A stretch of DNA of 64,000 nucleotides from assembly GCF_004331385.1 (NCBI RefSeq), contig NZ_SJON01000002.1:467766-531765 (forward strand), given 5' to 3'. Position 1 is the stretch's first letter, and the number at the start of each line of letters is the position of its first letter. Below the pieces are notes generated by a model. It did not search any database. It saw only the letters and a program-made list of their open reading frames with translations, and was not told the DNA's origin. A program made the translations under genes and the position numbers. Shown here piece by piece: positions 39,954 to 49,975 of the stretch. Origin of the DNA: Enterobacter quasihormaechei (lineage in GTDB: Bacteria; Pseudomonadota; Gammaproteobacteria; Enterobacterales; Enterobacteriaceae).

Positions 39954-40544
39954 GTGCTCGAACGAATTAAAGTGTGCTTCACAGAAAGCATTCAAACGCA
40001 GATTGCCGCGGCGGAAGCCCTTCCGGACGCGATCTCTCGTGCAGCGATGACGCTGGTTCAGTCGCTGCTCAACGGCAACAAAATCCTCTGTTGTGGCAAT
40101 GGCACGTCCGCCGCCAACGCACAGCATTTTGCTGCCAGCATGATCAATCGCTTCGAAACCGAGCGCCCAAGCTTACCTGCCATTGCACTAAACACCGATA
40201 ACGTGGTCTTAACTGCGATTGCCAACGATCGTCTGCATGACGAAATTTACGCCAAGCAGGTGCGCGCCTTAGGCCACGCCGGAGACGTGCTGCTGGCAAT
40301 CTCCACGCGCGGTAACAGCCGGGATATCGTTAAGGCGGTTGAAGCGGCAGTCACCCGGGACATGACGATTGTCGCCCTGACCGGCTACGACGGCGGTGAG
40401 CTGGCTGGCCTGCTGGGGCCGCAGGATGTGGAGATCCGCATTCCTTCGCACCGTAGCGCCCGCATCCAGGAAATGCATATGCTCACGGTGAACTGCTTAT
40501 GCGATCTGATCGATAACACGCTTTTCCCTCACCAGGATGATTAA
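39954..40544 (+). CDS. diaA: DiaA, DnaA initiator-associating protein
   Basis: The 196-residue SIS-domain protein of the GmhA type forms a tetramer that binds several DnaA molecules and promotes unwinding at oriC. It shows [19 protein letters not shown] and [18 protein letters not shown]. It starts with GTG at 39954, as judged from alignment with E. coli DiaA, with AAAGGG upstream. It is embedded in the lpoA-yraN-diaA-dolP run. Confidence 0.95.
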   Translation: MLERIKVCFTESIQTQIAAAEALPDAISRAAMTLVQSLLNGNKILCCGNGTSAANAQHFAASMINRFETERPSLPAIALNTDNVVLTAIANDRLHDEIYAKQVRALGHAGDVLLAISTRGNSRDIVKAVEAAVTRDMTIVALTGYDGGELAGLLGPQDVEIRIPSHRSARIQEMHMLTVNCLCDLIDNTLFPHQDD

Positions 40545-40553
40545 GGAGTTCTC

Positions 40554-41129
40554 ATGAAGGTTTTATCGGCCCTTGCAGTCGTAATGTCTGCATTACTGCT
40601 TCAGGGATGCATCGCTGCCGCTGTCGTCGGTACCGCAGCGGTCGGCACCAAAGCAGCGACCGATCCGCGTACCGTTGGGACGCAGGTGGATGACGGTACG
40701 CTTGAGCTGCGCGTGAACAGTGCGCTGTCGAAAGATGAACAGATCAAGAAGGAAGCACGCATCAACGTGACGGCCTATCAGGGCAAAGTGCTGCTGGCAG
40801 GACAGGCGCCAAACCCTGAACTCGCCTCCCGCGCCAAACAGATCGCGATGGGCGTAGAAGGGACGGCGGAAGTGTTTAACGAGATCCGCCAGGGCCAGCC
40901 GATTGGTCTCGGCACCGCGTCATCTGATACCTGGATCACCACCAAGGTGCGTTCCCAGCTGTTGGGTACAGACCAGGTGAAATCCTCAAACGTGAAGGTG
41001 ACCACGGAGAACGGCGAAGTGTTCCTGCTGGGTCTGGTGACGGAACGTGAAGGGAAAGCGGCGGCGGATATCGCCAGCCGGGTGAGCGGCGTGAAGCACG
41101 TCACCACCGCCTTTACCTACATCAAGTAA
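40554..41129 (+). CDS. dolP: DolP (YraP), outer-membrane BON-domain lipoprotein
   Basis: The 191-residue lipoprotein has a lipobox LLQGC (Cys19) and two BON domains (about 46-114 and 123-190) that bind anionic phospholipid. It supports outer-membrane integrity, localises to the division site and interacts functionally with the BAM complex. It lies 9 bp after diaA with an AAGGAG ribosome site. The gene is sigma-E controlled in E. coli, but I could not identify a promoter of that type with confidence. Confidence 0.95.
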   Translation: MKVLSALAVVMSALLLQGCIAAAVVGTAAVGTKAATDPRTVGTQVDDGTLELRVNSALSKDEQIKKEARINVTAYQGKVLLAGQAPNPELASRAKQIAMGVEGTAEVFNEIRQGQPIGLGTASSDTWITTKVRSQLLGTDQVKSSNVKVTTENGEVFLLGLVTEREGKAAADIASRVSGVKHVTTAFTYIK

Positions 41130-41143
41130 TTCCCGCCTGGCAG

Positions 41144-41176
41144 TAAGCCCGGTAAGCGCTAGCGCCACCGGGCTTT
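41144..41176. repeat. REP element between dolP and yraQ
   Basis: TAAGCCCGGTAAGCGCTAGCGCCACCGGGCTTTC is a near-perfect palindrome ending in a T-rich stretch. It lies between convergent genes and probably also terminates dolP. Confidence 0.85.
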
Positions 41177-41179
41177 CTT

Positions 41180-42217
41180 TCACACAAGCGCCATACTCCC
41201 CACAATCACGCCGCTTAACGCCACCAGCCCCGCCGTCAGCCACAGCGCTTTTGCCGGGAATGACTTACGCAGCATGATAAGCGACGGCAGGCTCACCGCC
41301 GGCAGCGTGATGAGCAGCGCCAGCGCCGGGGCAGTTCCCATGCCGGCCATCATCATGGTCTGAATGATCGGGATTTCCGCCGCGGTGGGGATCACGAACA
41401 GGCACCCGGCCACCGCCATCGCAATCACCCACATCAGCGTGTTGTCGATAGCGCCATCCGCATGCGGGAACAGCCAGACGCGCGCCGCTCCCAGCACCAG
41501 CACGGCCAGGATATAGACCGGGATAGTGCTCCAGAAAAGCTGCCACAGCGCTTTGCCCCAGCGAGCAAAAAAATTGCCCTGCGGCTCGCTGACGTCCAGC
41601 TCAACGGAAGAAGGCCCGGCCTCGTTGTCTTTCACCAGGTGCTGCACCAGTGTAGCGACAAGCACCACCGTCAGCAGGCCAGCCGCCAGGCGGATAAACG
41701 CGAAGTGCCAGCCGAGAACAAAGCCCATAAACACCAGCGTCGCCGGGTTCAGCAAGGGGTTACCCATCCAGAAGGCAAGCGCGCCGCCCATCGACACACG
41801 CTGACGGCGCATGCCCGCCGTCACGGGTGCAGCGCAGCAGGAGCACATCATGCCCGGCAGGGAGAAAATCGTTCCCAGCAGCGTGCCCTGCAAGCGCGGC
41901 TGTCCTAAGGTTTTCACCAGCCAGTTGCGCGGGATGAGTACCTGAATCAACGAGCCCAGCAGCACGCCCAATACCGCCGCTTTCCAGACGGCAAGAAAAT
42001 AGACCATTGCGTAATCCCACGCCGCGCGTAGCGGGCTGGCATCGGCCTGCGCGAGAATCGATTTACCGATGCTGTGGGTGTCGGCGGCGGTGAAGGCTTT
42101 GCCGTAGTACGGCTGCCATTTCACATACCAGAGGCCAATGATGACCACGAGAAAGAAAAGCGCGGGCTTCCACCACTGAACGGGTGTTGCCGCCTGAGAT
42201 GAAGACTGACCAGTCAT
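41180..42217 (-). CDS. yraQ: YraQ, permease of the DUF318/ArsP-like family
   Basis: The 345-residue inner-membrane protein has about eight hydrophobic segments and the conserved motif MMCSCCAAPVTAGMRRQRV, with clustered cysteines, followed by FWMGNPLLNPATLVFMGFVL. Relatives include ArsP, an organoarsenical exporter, and other DUF318 permeases. The E. coli substrate is unknown. The cysteine cluster could bind a soft metal or thiol, which is inference. It is convergent with dolP and 40 bp downstream of yraR. Confidence 0.88.
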   Translation of the reverse strand: MTGQSSSQAATPVQWWKPALFFLVVIIGLWYVKWQPYYGKAFTAADTHSIGKSILAQADASPLRAAWDYAMVYFLAVWKAAVLGVLLGSLIQVLIPRNWLVKTLGQPRLQGTLLGTIFSLPGMMCSCCAAPVTAGMRRQRVSMGGALAFWMGNPLLNPATLVFMGFVLGWHFAFIRLAAGLLTVVLVATLVQHLVKDNEAGPSSVELDVSEPQGNFFARWGKALWQLFWSTIPVYILAVLVLGAARVWLFPHADGAIDNTLMWVIAMAVAGCLFVIPTAAEIPIIQTMMMAGMGTAPALALLITLPAVSLPSLIMLRKSFPAKALWLTAGLVALSGVIVGSMALV

Positions 42218-42257
42218 ACCATTCCCCGGAAGGTGTTATTTAATAAGCCGGGGAAGT

Positions 42258-42902
42258 TTACGCCTCGCCCTGCGCGATTTCACGCAGTTTTGCCGAAGGG
42301 ATAATATTAACTCCCTCCTGCGACGGAGCCAGCGCCTCTTTCAGCATCGCCTGCGCCACGTCCCGCGCTTCGATAGACTTCCAGTTGCCCGGCAGAATGC
42401 GAAACAGCGGCGCGAAAAATGACTCGTTAAAACGCCGTTCGTCGCGGTGGCCCATCAGCAAGGAAGGCCGGACAATCGTCAGGCGCTCCCACTTCTGCGC
42501 AATCAGCGCCTCTTCCATTTTGCCCTTCACCTTGTTGTAGAAAAACGGCGAGCTGGCGTTTGCCCCGTGGGCGCTGACCACGAGGAAATGCTTTGCACCC
42601 AGCTTTTTCGCCGTCAGGGCGGTATCCACCACCAGCGTGTAATCCGCATGGACGAACGCTTCCTTTGTGCCCGCTTCCCGCCGGGTGGTGCCAAGGCAGC
42701 AAAAAGCGATATCAATGGGATCCTGCACCTGCGCCAGCGCGTCGGTGAGCTGCGGATCGTGCGGGTTATAGACGCCGGTGATATCCAACAGCGGGCGGCG
42801 CGTCGGGGCGGCAATATAGTTGATATGCCGGTCCTGGATCAGCAGCCGCAGCAGATGTCCACCCACCAGCCCGGTTGCGCCGGTAATCAGTACCTGACTC
42901 AT
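42258..42902 (-). CDS. yraR: YraR, NAD(P)-binding Rossmann-fold oxidoreductase-like protein
   Basis: The 214-residue short-chain-reductase-like protein begins [19 protein letters not shown], a classic nucleotide-binding loop, and belongs to the HTATIP2/TIP30-like group. Its substrate is unknown. The ATG at 42902 gives the E. coli-like start; the open frame to 42953 adds an unrelated leader. It is divergent from yhbO over 128 bp. Confidence 0.88.
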   Translation of the reverse strand: MSQVLITGATGLVGGHLLRLLIQDRHINYIAAPTRRPLLDITGVYNPHDPQLTDALAQVQDPIDIAFCCLGTTRREAGTKEAFVHADYTLVVDTALTAKKLGAKHFLVVSAHGANASSPFFYNKVKGKMEEALIAQKWERLTIVRPSLLMGHRDERRFNESFFAPLFRILPGNWKSIEARDVAQAMLKEALAPSQEGVNIIPSAKLREIAQGEA

Positions 42903-43030
42903 CTTATCCCCTTTACAGAATTGTCCGTTTGCGATCTGGGCCTGCTCTACCACACTTAAAAGTCTGTTACCGGTAAGTATTTACCACAAACGGGAAAAAA
43001 ACAGTCTGAAGCGAAAACAACGGAGGAAGC

Positions 43031-43549
43031 ATGGGTAAGAAAATCGCAGTCTTGATTACCGACGAGTTTGAAGATTCAGAATTTACGTCGCCAGCAGAGG
43101 CATTCCGCAAGGCAGGCCACGAGGTCATCACCATTGAGAAAGAAGCGGGTAAAACCGTGAAGGGCCACAAGGGCGAAGCCAGCGTGACCATCGACGAGTC
43201 CATCGATAACGTCAGCCCGTCAGATTTCGACGCCCTGCTGTTACCGGGCGGCCATTCACCGGATTCCCTGCGCGGGGACGAACGTTTCGTCACCTTTACC
43301 CGTGACTTCGTCGGCACCGGCAAGCCGGTCTTTGCCATCTGCCACGGCCCGCAGCTGCTGATCAGCGCGGAGGTGGTGCGCGGGCGTAAGCTCACCGCGG
43401 TGAAGCCGATCGTTATCGATCTGAAAAACGCCGGCGCCGAGTTTTACGATCAGGAAGTGGTTAACGACAATGACCAGCTGATCACCAGCCGTACGCCGGA
43501 CGATCTTCCGGCGTTTAACCGCGAAGCGCTACGCCTGCTCGGCGCGTAG
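43031..43549 (+). CDS. yhbO: YhbO, DJ-1/PfpI-family protein (reported deglycase 2)
   Basis: The 172-residue protein has the nucleophile-elbow cysteine in [10 protein letters not shown], with the catalytic-type acidic residue near DEFEDSE. E. coli YhbO protects against oxidative, thermal and acid stress and has been reported to repair glyoxal-type glycation, an activity that is debated. A GGAGG ribosome site precedes the ATG. Its 3' end overlaps the convergent yhbP by 21 bases. Confidence 0.94.
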   Translation: MGKKIAVLITDEFEDSEFTSPAEAFRKAGHEVITIEKEAGKTVKGHKGEASVTIDESIDNVSPSDFDALLLPGGHSPDSLRGDERFVTFTRDFVGTGKPVFAICHGPQLLISAEVVRGRKLTAVKPIVIDLKNAGAEFYDQEVVNDNDQLITSRTPDDLPAFNREALRLLGA

Positions 43550-43963
43550 CCAGTGAAGCTTCTTGCCAAAGCCCAGGGTGTTGTCGGTAAATTTCAGCTC
43601 ATCAAGGCGGATTTCCCACACCGGGGCTTTTAGCGCAGCGGCAACCGGGAAGCGGCGCGTATAGCGTTTACGCTGCGCGTCGCTTTCTTCACCTTCCAGG
43701 CGACGAATTTCGCCTTTGAACTGCACCCCGCGGATCAGCGCGACGGTTTTGGGCTGGCCGTTGACCGTGCCCGCCACTTTCGCCTGTTGGCCCGTCATCC
43801 GGGCATGCCGCGTTTTGTCTTCACTCATCACGTAAAAGGCCACGCGCTCAGGATCGTAGTAATAGAACGCGTTCGCGCACCACATCTCCTCGTCTTTACA
43901 GACGCACCAGGTCACGACGTGCTGCTTTGCCAGCCAGCGGTTAATGACGTCCAGTGTTTCCAT
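43529..43963 (-). CDS. yhbP: YhbP, UPF0306 flavin-type split-barrel protein
   Basis: The 144-residue protein resembles the pyridoxamine-phosphate-oxidase-like FMN-binding split barrel ([19 protein letters not shown]). Its function is unknown. It is convergent with yhbO, sharing the last 21 bases, and divergent from yhbQ. Confidence 0.9.
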   Translation of the reverse strand: METLDVINRWLAKQHVVTWCVCKDEEMWCANAFYYYDPERVAFYVMSEDKTRHARMTGQQAKVAGTVNGQPKTVALIRGVQFKGEIRRLEGEESDAQRKRYTRRFPVAAALKAPVWEIRLDELKFTDNTLGFGKKLHWLRAEQA

Positions 43964-44019
43964 TTTCGCTCTCTCTCATGCTATGGTGCGTTCACCTTAA
44001 CATACTGAATCCGTTTACC

Positions 44020-44307
44020 GTGTGCTGGTTTCTCTATCTTGTCCGAACCGCTGATAACGCTCTCTACACCGGGATCACTACCGACGTGGCGCGGCGTTTT
44101 TTGCAGCATCAAACGGGAAAAGGGGCGAAAGCCCTGCGGGGGAAAGGGGAATTGCAGCTGGCCTTTTCAGCCCCTGTCGGCGAGAGATCCCTCGCGCTCA
44201 GGCTGGAGTACCGCATTAAGCAGCTGACGAAGCGCCAGAAAGAGCGCCTCGTTACCGGAGACGGCTCTTTTGAGGCGCTGCGCGAGAGCCTGATTAAAAG
44301 CGATTGA
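44020..44307 (+). CDS. yhbQ: YhbQ, GIY-YIG endonuclease-like protein
   Basis: The protein has 95 residues from the GTG at 44020, chosen because it places the family start just before [11 protein letters not shown]. The GIY-YIG core reads [18 protein letters not shown], and the conserved arginine follows in VARRFLQHQ. Members of this UPF0213 group are related to UvrC/SLX1 nucleases; the E. coli protein has DNA-cleaving activity reported in vitro. The longer open frame from 43954 lacks family similarity. It ends 14 bases inside the convergent yhbS. Confidence 0.85.
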   Translation: MCWFLYLVRTADNALYTGITTDVARRFLQHQTGKGAKALRGKGELQLAFSAPVGERSLALRLEYRIKQLTKRQKERLVTGDGSFEALRESLIKSD

Positions 44308-44797
44308 AGTGGTCGTGGTATTCCACCAGACCGTTCACGCCGTCCAGCGCATCGTCCGCCAGAGGATGCACCAGGAACGACGTTTCCGTGCCCGGCCAGT
44401 GGCAGCGCAGATCGTATTTAGCCGCAGGCTCAAAGCCTAAACGTTCATAGAAGGCCGGATCGCCCAGAACGACGACGGCGGCATAGCCAAATTCATTCAG
44501 TGAATCCAGCCCTTCATAGACCAGCTGGCGCGCCAGACCCTGACCACGGTAGTTCTCGTCCACCGCCAGCGGCGCCATGCCGACCCACTGTAACTCTTCG
44601 CCCTGCACAATCACCGGACTGAACGCCACGTAGCCGACCACCTGCCCCTCATCGTCGGTGGCAACCAGACCCAGCGTAATCAGGCCATCTTCGCGGAGAT
44701 CGTGTACCAGCTGGGCTTCGGCGTCGCCTGCAAAAGAGCGTCGTAACAACGCATCGATACCCGGTGCATCAATCCCAATTTCGACTCGAATCAGCAT
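44294..44797 (-). CDS. yhbS: YhbS, GNAT-family N-acetyltransferase
   Basis: The 167-residue GNAT protein has the acetyl-CoA loop in [16 protein letters not shown]. In E. coli YhbS binds the ubiquinone-related locus neighbourhood and has been linked to regulation of glmY in later work; its acetyl acceptor is uncertain to me. It overlaps the ubiT stop by 7 bases, so the two are co-translated. Confidence 0.88.
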   Translation of the reverse strand: MLIRVEIGIDAPGIDALLRRSFAGDAEAQLVHDLREDGLITLGLVATDDEGQVVGYVAFSPVIVQGEELQWVGMAPLAVDENYRGQGLARQLVYEGLDSLNEFGYAAVVVLGDPAFYERLGFEPAAKYDLRCHWPGTETSFLVHPLADDALDGVNGLVEYHDHFNRF

Positions 44798-45315
44798 GGT
44801 TCACCTACTGAAGTGTGTTTACCGTCGGGCGGGGTTTTCAGCCCGGCCTCAACGAAATCCGCCATTTGCATCAGCATCATACGCAGCGCTTTCGGCATCT
44901 GCTCCAGCTCAATGGCATCCATTAAATTCTTCACGTACAGACCGAGCTCCGTGTCGCCTTCAATCACCAGACGACGCTGGAAGAACAGCGTATCAGGATC
45001 CTGCTTGCGCGCGGCGATCATCAGCAGATCGCTGGCATCCGCGCTGAAGCTGACATCCGCCTCGGCGGACTCACGCACGATCAGCCGATCGTTCTCAACG
45101 GACGTAAACCAGCGCAACCCGATATCGCGCACTTCAATCTTTAGCCAGCGGCCTTCCAGAAACTCCAGCTCGCCGTCCTGTAGTGCCTGGCGGAACTGCC
45201 AGCTCAGCACCTGTTCCAGCACCTGGCGCTTAAGCGCGAATGGCGCCAGCTTGACCGGCACGCTCAGCATTGATGGGCCAAATTGTACGAGACGTGAACG
45301 CAGTTTATCCAGCAC
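44791..45315 (-). CDS. ubiT: UbiT (YhbT), SCP2-domain accessory factor for O2-independent ubiquinone synthesis
   Basis: The 174-residue protein has an SCP2 sterol-carrier-like lipid-binding domain (about 45-150). With UbiU and UbiV it supports ubiquinone biosynthesis without oxygen, probably by presenting the hydrophobic intermediates, much as UbiJ does aerobically. It is divergent from ubiU over 221 bp, which should hold both promoters. In E. coli ubiUV responds to FNR, but I did not find a convincing FNR box here. Confidence 0.93.
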   Translation of the reverse strand: MLDKLRSRLVQFGPSMLSVPVKLAPFALKRQVLEQVLSWQFRQALQDGELEFLEGRWLKIEVRDIGLRWFTSVENDRLIVRESAEADVSFSADASDLLMIAARKQDPDTLFFQRRLVIEGDTELGLYVKNLMDAIELEQMPKALRMMLMQMADFVEAGLKTPPDGKHTSVGEPC

Positions 45316-45536
45316 GAGCTTTACTCCCTGATAGCTATAATCCTGCTATTTTGCCATATCCCGGCAAGAAGATAGCGGCGTAAATCAACAAACCGTTGTC
45401 CGGTATACCTCATTATTGGTGCCATCAATACGCCATTAGCTGCCTTAAATCAAAAATTGTCGCGTATGGGTTAATTAAAATCCCAGCTCGTTAACATTTT
45501 TTACGATCCTTGCGATCGACAACATCGGGATAAATT

Positions 45537-46532
45537 ATGGAGCTGCTCTGCCCTGCCGGAAACCTTCCGGCGCTTAAGGCGGCCATCGAAAATGGGGCCG
45601 ATGCGGTCTATATCGGGCTGAAGGATGATACCAACGCCCGCCATTTTGCGGGTCTTAACTTTACGGAGAAAAAGCTTCAGGAAGCCGTCAACTTCGTTCA
45701 CCAGCACCGCCGTAAGCTGCACATCGCCATCAATACCTTTGCCCATCCTGATGGCTATGCCCGCTGGCAGCGCGCCGTGGATATGGCAGCCCAGCTGGGC
45801 GCCGACGCGCTGATCCTGGCCGACCTCGCCATGCTTGAGTATGCGGCAGAACGCTATCCGCATATTGAGCGCCACGTCTCTGTTCAGGCATCGGCCACCA
45901 ATGAAGAGGCCGTGCGTTTTTATCATCAACACTTTGACGTGGCCCGCGTGGTGCTGCCGCGCGTGCTCTCTATTCATCAGGTTAAGCAGCTGGCACGCGT
46001 CACGCCAGTACCGCTGGAGGTTTTTGCCTTCGGCAGCCTGTGCATCATGGCGGAAGGCCGCTGCTATCTTTCTTCCTATCTCACCGGAGAATCGCCTAAT
46101 ACCGTCGGCGCCTGCTCACCCGCCCGCTTCGTTCGCTGGCAGCAGACGCCGCAGGGTCTGGAGTCGCGCCTGAACGATGTGTTAATCGACCGCTATCAGG
46201 ACGGTGAAAACGCGGGCTACCCGACGCTGTGCAAAGGCCGCTATCTGGTGGACGGCGAACGCTACCACGCGCTGGAGGAGCCCACCAGCCTGAACACGCT
46301 GGAGCTGCTGCCGGAACTGCTGGCCGCCAATATTGCCTCGGTGAAAATCGAAGGCCGCCAGCGTAGCCCGGCCTACGTGAGCCAGGTAGCGAAGGTGTGG
46401 CGTCAGGCCATCGACCGCTGCATGGCAGACCCGCAGAACTACGCACCCCAGGCGGCCTGGATGGAGACGCTCGGCGCAATGTCCGAAGGCACGCAAACCA
46501 CGCTCGGCGCGTATCACCGTAAATGGCAGTGA
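45537..46532 (+). CDS. ubiU: UbiU (YhbU), O2-independent ubiquinone hydroxylation protein, U32 family
   Basis: The 331-residue U32-family protein has four conserved cysteines, expected to bind a [4Fe-4S] cluster, in GSLCIMAEGRCYLSS, GACSPARF and TLCKGRY. It forms a heterodimer with UbiV that carries out oxygen-independent ring hydroxylation, with prephenate as oxygen donor in E. coli. It starts ELLCPAGNLPALKAAIENGAD, the usual U32 beginning. ubiV follows 7 bp later. Confidence 0.95.
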   Translation: MELLCPAGNLPALKAAIENGADAVYIGLKDDTNARHFAGLNFTEKKLQEAVNFVHQHRRKLHIAINTFAHPDGYARWQRAVDMAAQLGADALILADLAMLEYAAERYPHIERHVSVQASATNEEAVRFYHQHFDVARVVLPRVLSIHQVKQLARVTPVPLEVFAFGSLCIMAEGRCYLSSYLTGESPNTVGACSPARFVRWQQTPQGLESRLNDVLIDRYQDGENAGYPTLCKGRYLVDGERYHALEEPTSLNTLELLPELLAANIASVKIEGRQRSPAYVSQVAKVWRQAIDRCMADPQNYAPQAAWMETLGAMSEGTQTTLGAYHRKWQ

Positions 46533-46539
46533 GATACCC

Positions 46540-47418
46540 ATGAAATATTCATTAGGGCCGGTGCTTTACTACTGGCCAAAAGAGACGCTGGAAGATTTTT
46601 ACCAGCAGGCGGCTAACAGCAGCGCCGATGTGATTTACCTCGGTGAAGCGGTGTGCAGCAAGCGCCGCGCCACCAAAGTGGGCGACTGGCTGGAGATGGC
46701 GAAAAGCCTCGCCGGCAGCGGTAAGCAGGTGGTGCTCTCGACGCTGGCGTTGGTACAGGCGTCCTCTGAACTGGGCGAGCTGAAACGCTACGTTGAAAAT
46801 GGCGAGTTTCTGCTGGAGGCGAGCGACCTGGGCGTGGTGAACATGTGCGCCGAACGTAAGCTGCCGTTTGTCGCCGGGCATGCGCTGAACTGCTATAACG
46901 CGGTGACCCTGCGCCTGCTGCTTAAACAGGGAATGACCCGCTGGTGTATGCCGGTGGAGCTCTCCCGCGACTGGCTGGCTAACCTGCTCACTCAGTGTGA
47001 AGAACTGGGCATTCGCAACAAGTTTGAAGTGGAAGTGCTGAGCTACGGCCACCTGCCTCTGGCTTACTCTGCCCGCTGCTTCACCGCGCGCTCGGAAGAT
47101 CGTCCAAAAGACGAATGCGAAACCTGCTGTATTAAGTACCCGAACGGGCGCAGCATGCTGTCGCAGGAGAACCAGCAGGTGTTTATTCTGAACGGCATTC
47201 AGACCATGAGCGGTTACGTCTATAACCTCGGCAACGAGCTGGCGTCGATGGACGGACTGGTGGACGTGGTGCGCCTTTCGCCGCTCGATACCGGCGTGTT
47301 CGCGATGCTGGACGCCTTCCGCGCCAATGAAAACGGCGCGTCGCCGCTGCCGCTTGTGGCAAACAGCGACTGTAATGGCTACTGGAAACGCCTCGCCGGC
47401 CTGGAGCTTCAGGCGTAA
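46540..47418 (+). CDS. ubiV: UbiV (YhbV), O2-independent ubiquinone hydroxylation protein, U32 family
   Basis: The 292-residue partner of UbiU has cluster-binding cysteines visible in AVCSKRRA (Cys39) and in ARCFTARSEDRPKDECETCC. It lies 7 bp after ubiU and is surely co-transcribed. The 3' end runs straight into an inverted repeat that reaches the yhbW start. Confidence 0.95.
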   Translation: MKYSLGPVLYYWPKETLEDFYQQAANSSADVIYLGEAVCSKRRATKVGDWLEMAKSLAGSGKQVVLSTLALVQASSELGELKRYVENGEFLLEASDLGVVNMCAERKLPFVAGHALNCYNAVTLRLLLKQGMTRWCMPVELSRDWLANLLTQCEELGIRNKFEVEVLSYGHLPLAYSARCFTARSEDRPKDECETCCIKYPNGRSMLSQENQQVFILNGIQTMSGYVYNLGNELASMDGLVDVVRLSPLDTGVFAMLDAFRANENGASPLPLVANSDCNGYWKRLAGLELQA

Positions 47419-47423
47419 AAAAG

Positions 47424-47492
47424 GCTCACTTTGTTAACAACGGTTAGTAAACTTTAATGCAGTATTAAAGATTCACCGTCGACAAAGTGAGC
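47424..47492 (+). promoter_or_regulatory. Nested inverted repeats in the yhbW leader
   Basis: The 11-bp arms GCTCACTTTGT (47424-47434) and ACAAAGTGAGC (47482-47492) are perfect complements. The second ends 4 bases before the yhbW ATG, covering its ribosome site. Inside them sits a 19-bp operator-like palindrome CTTTAAT-GCAGT-ATTAAAG (47452-47470). Confidence 0.5.
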
Positions 47493-47496
47493 TGTT

Positions 47497-48504
47497 ATGA
47501 CTGATAAAACCCTTCCGTTTTCGGTGCTGGATCTGGCGCCGATCCCACAAGGCTCCTCGGCAAGAGAAGCCTTCACGCACTCTCTCGATCTCGCTCAGCT
47601 GGCCGAAAAGCGGGGCTATCACCGCTACTGGCTGGCGGAGCACCACAACATGGTCGGCATCGCCAGCGCCGCCACCTCGGTGCTGATTGGCTATCTGGCA
47701 GCGAATACCACCACTCTGCACCTTGGCTCCGGTGGCGTAATGCTGCCGAACCACGCCCCGCTGGTGATAGCCGAGCAGTTCGGGACGCTGAACACTCTCT
47801 ATCCGGGCCGTATTGATTTAGGCCTTGGCCGCGCGCCGGGCAGCGACCAGCCGACCATGCGCGCCCTGCGTCGCCACATGAGCGGCGATATCGATAACTT
47901 CCCGCGCGACGTGGCAGAGCTGGTGGACTGGTTCGACGCACGGGATCCGAACCCGCACGTGCGTCCGGTGCCGGGCTACGGGGAAAAGATCCCCGTGTGG
48001 CTGTTAGGTTCAAGCCTGTACAGCGCGCAGCTCGCCGCCCAGCTGGGGCTGCCGTTCGCCTTCGCTTCCCACTTCGCACCGGATATGCTGCATCAGGCGC
48101 TGCATCTCTACCGCACGAATTTCAAACCGTCTGAACGTCTGGAGAAGCCGTACGCGATGGTGTGTATCAATATCGTTGCCGCCGACAGCAATCGCGACGC
48201 GGAATTCCTGTTTACCTCTATGCAGCAGGCGTTTGTGAAGCTGCGCCGCGGCGAGACGGGCCAGTTGCCGCCTCCGGTGGAAAATATGCATCAGCTGTGG
48301 TCGGCCTCCGAGCAGTATGGCGTGCAGCAGGCGCTGAGCATGTCGCTGGTGGGTGACAAGGCAAAAGTGCGTCACGGACTGGAAGCAGTGCTTCGGGAAA
48401 CGCAGGCGGATGAGATTATGGTTAACGGCCAGATTTTCGATCACCAGGCGCGTTTGCATTCGTTTGACCTGGCGATGCAGGTGAAAGAAGAATTGGTGGG
48501 GTAG
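47497..48504 (+). CDS. yhbW: YhbW, luciferase-like flavin monooxygenase
   Basis: The 335-residue protein belongs to the bacterial luciferase-like superfamily. It starts [19 protein letters not shown] and contains [33 protein letters not shown] and [12 protein letters not shown]. It should use reduced flavin from a partner reductase, and its substrate is unknown. It lies 78 bp after ubiV behind nested inverted repeats. A BIME follows. Confidence 0.92.
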   Translation: MTDKTLPFSVLDLAPIPQGSSAREAFTHSLDLAQLAEKRGYHRYWLAEHHNMVGIASAATSVLIGYLAANTTTLHLGSGGVMLPNHAPLVIAEQFGTLNTLYPGRIDLGLGRAPGSDQPTMRALRRHMSGDIDNFPRDVAELVDWFDARDPNPHVRPVPGYGEKIPVWLLGSSLYSAQLAAQLGLPFAFASHFAPDMLHQALHLYRTNFKPSERLEKPYAMVCINIVAADSNRDAEFLFTSMQQAFVKLRRGETGQLPPPVENMHQLWSASEQYGVQQALSMSLVGDKAKVRHGLEAVLRETQADEIMVNGQIFDHQARLHSFDLAMQVKEELVG

Positions 48505-48508
48505 TTTT

Positions 48509-48587
48509 TTGCCGGATGGCGACTTCGCCTTATCCGGCCTACGCCATCCCTGTAGGCCCGGTAAGCGTAGCGCCACCGGGCTTTGTG
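48509..48587. repeat. BIME between yhbW and mtr
   Basis: Two REP units (GCCGGATGGCGACTTCGCC..CCGGC and TAGGCCCGGTAAGCG..CACCGGGC) lie between the convergent genes. Confidence 0.85.
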
Positions 48588-48588
48588 T

Positions 48589-49833
48589 TTACTGGTACAC
48601 AGGCAACAGGTTAAAGCTCGACAGCACGTGCACCACCGCGTTACCCACCCCAAAGACCAGGATCAGCGCAATCATCGGTTTACCGCCCCAGACGCGGAAT
48701 TTCGGGCTGCCGAAGCGTTTACGTGATTTACGTGCCAGCAGCGCCGGCACAATCGCCGCCCAGATGGTTGCCGCCAGTCCGGCATAGCCGATGGCATACA
48801 GGAACCCGTTCGGCCACAGCAGGCCGCCGACAATCGGTGGCAGGAAGGTCAGCAGCGCGGTTTTGAAGCGCCCCATCGCAGAATCATCAAAGCCGAACAG
48901 ATCCGCCAGGTAGTCAAACAGGCCCAGCGTCACGCCGAGGAATGAGCTCGCCACGGCAAAGTTGGAGAAGACCACCAGCAGCAGATCCAGGCTGCGGCTG
49001 TTCAGTACGCCGCTCAGGGCCTGTACCAGCACGTCGATATTACCGCCCTTCTGCGCAATGCCGATAAATTCCGGACGCGGGATGTTGCCCATCGTCCCCA
49101 GCAGCCAAATCACGTACAGCCCCAGCGCCAGCAGCGTGCCGTAAATCAGGCATTTCACGATTGTGCGCGGATCTTTGCCGTAGTACTTCATCAGGCTCGG
49201 CACGTTGCCGTGGTAGCCGAACGACGCCAGACAGAACGGCAGGGTCATCAGCAGATACGGCGTGTAGGAGGTGTTCACTTCCGCGACGTTAAACAGCGTG
49301 GCGGGCGTGACGTGCCCCAGCAGGCTGCCGAAGGTCAGGAAGAAGGTGATGACCTTGGCGCCCAGCACGATCGCCGTCATGCGGCTCACCGCTTTGGTGC
49401 TCATCCAGACGATAAACGCCACGCCCAGCGCAAAGCACAGCCCCGCCAGACGCGCCGGAACGTTCAGCGACATCTCCGAAAAGGTATGATGCAAAATCGA
49501 CCCGCTCGCCGAAATGTACGCATAGGTCAGAATGTAGAGCACAAACGCGATGGACAGGCCGTTCACCAGGTTCCAGCCTTTGCCCAGCAGATCCCGGGTG
49601 ATAGTGTCGAAGCTGGAGCCGATGCGGTAGTTGAGGTTGGCCTCAAGGATCATCAGCCCGGAATGGAGCATACAGAACCAGGTGAAGACCAGCGCCGCCA
49701 GCGACCAGAAAAACCACGCACCGGACATGACCACAGGCAGGGAAAACATCCCGGCACCAATGATGGTTCCGCCGATGATCACCACGCCGCCAAGCAGCGA
49801 AGGTGACGTTTGGGTGGTGGTTAGTGTTGCCAT
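48589..49833 (-). CDS. mtr: Mtr, tryptophan-specific permease
   Basis: The 414-residue HAAAP-family proton symporter has eleven hydrophobic segments and starts [20 protein letters not shown]. It is the high-affinity tryptophan (and indole) importer. The ATG at 49833 matches the E. coli length of 414; the frame extends to 49932 through the operator. A TrpR-type operator lies 52 bp upstream. It is the third HAAAP transporter in this window after CyuP and TdcC. Confidence 0.95.
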   Translation of the reverse strand: MATLTTTQTSPSLLGGVVIIGGTIIGAGMFSLPVVMSGAWFFWSLAALVFTWFCMLHSGLMILEANLNYRIGSSFDTITRDLLGKGWNLVNGLSIAFVLYILTYAYISASGSILHHTFSEMSLNVPARLAGLCFALGVAFIVWMSTKAVSRMTAIVLGAKVITFFLTFGSLLGHVTPATLFNVAEVNTSYTPYLLMTLPFCLASFGYHGNVPSLMKYYGKDPRTIVKCLIYGTLLALGLYVIWLLGTMGNIPRPEFIGIAQKGGNIDVLVQALSGVLNSRSLDLLLVVFSNFAVASSFLGVTLGLFDYLADLFGFDDSAMGRFKTALLTFLPPIVGGLLWPNGFLYAIGYAGLAATIWAAIVPALLARKSRKRFGSPKFRVWGGKPMIALILVFGVGNAVVHVLSSFNLLPVYQ

Positions 49834-49884
49834 ACGGCCTTTTCTCCAGTGAAAAATGTGGTTCTGCATGTTAGTGTGTTGCAC

Positions 49885-49904
49885 TGTACCAGTACAAGAG
49901 TACA
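49885..49904 (-). promoter_or_regulatory. TrpR operator of mtr
   Basis: On the minus strand the sequence is TGTACTCTTGTACTGGTACA. As I recall it, the E. coli mtr operator differs at one position. In E. coli TrpR represses and TyrR activates mtr here. Confidence 0.8.
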
Positions 49905-49912
49905 AAAGAAAT

Positions 49913-49943
49913 AAAAAAAGCCCCGATAGCAACTATCGGGGCT
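49913..49943 (-). terminator. deaD terminator
   Basis: The stem CCCCGATAG / CTATCGGGG with a 4-base loop is followed on the minus strand by seven T residues. Confidence 0.9.
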
Positions 49944-49975
49944 GTATATTTTACTTTACGTCGGAAGCGAAAGGC

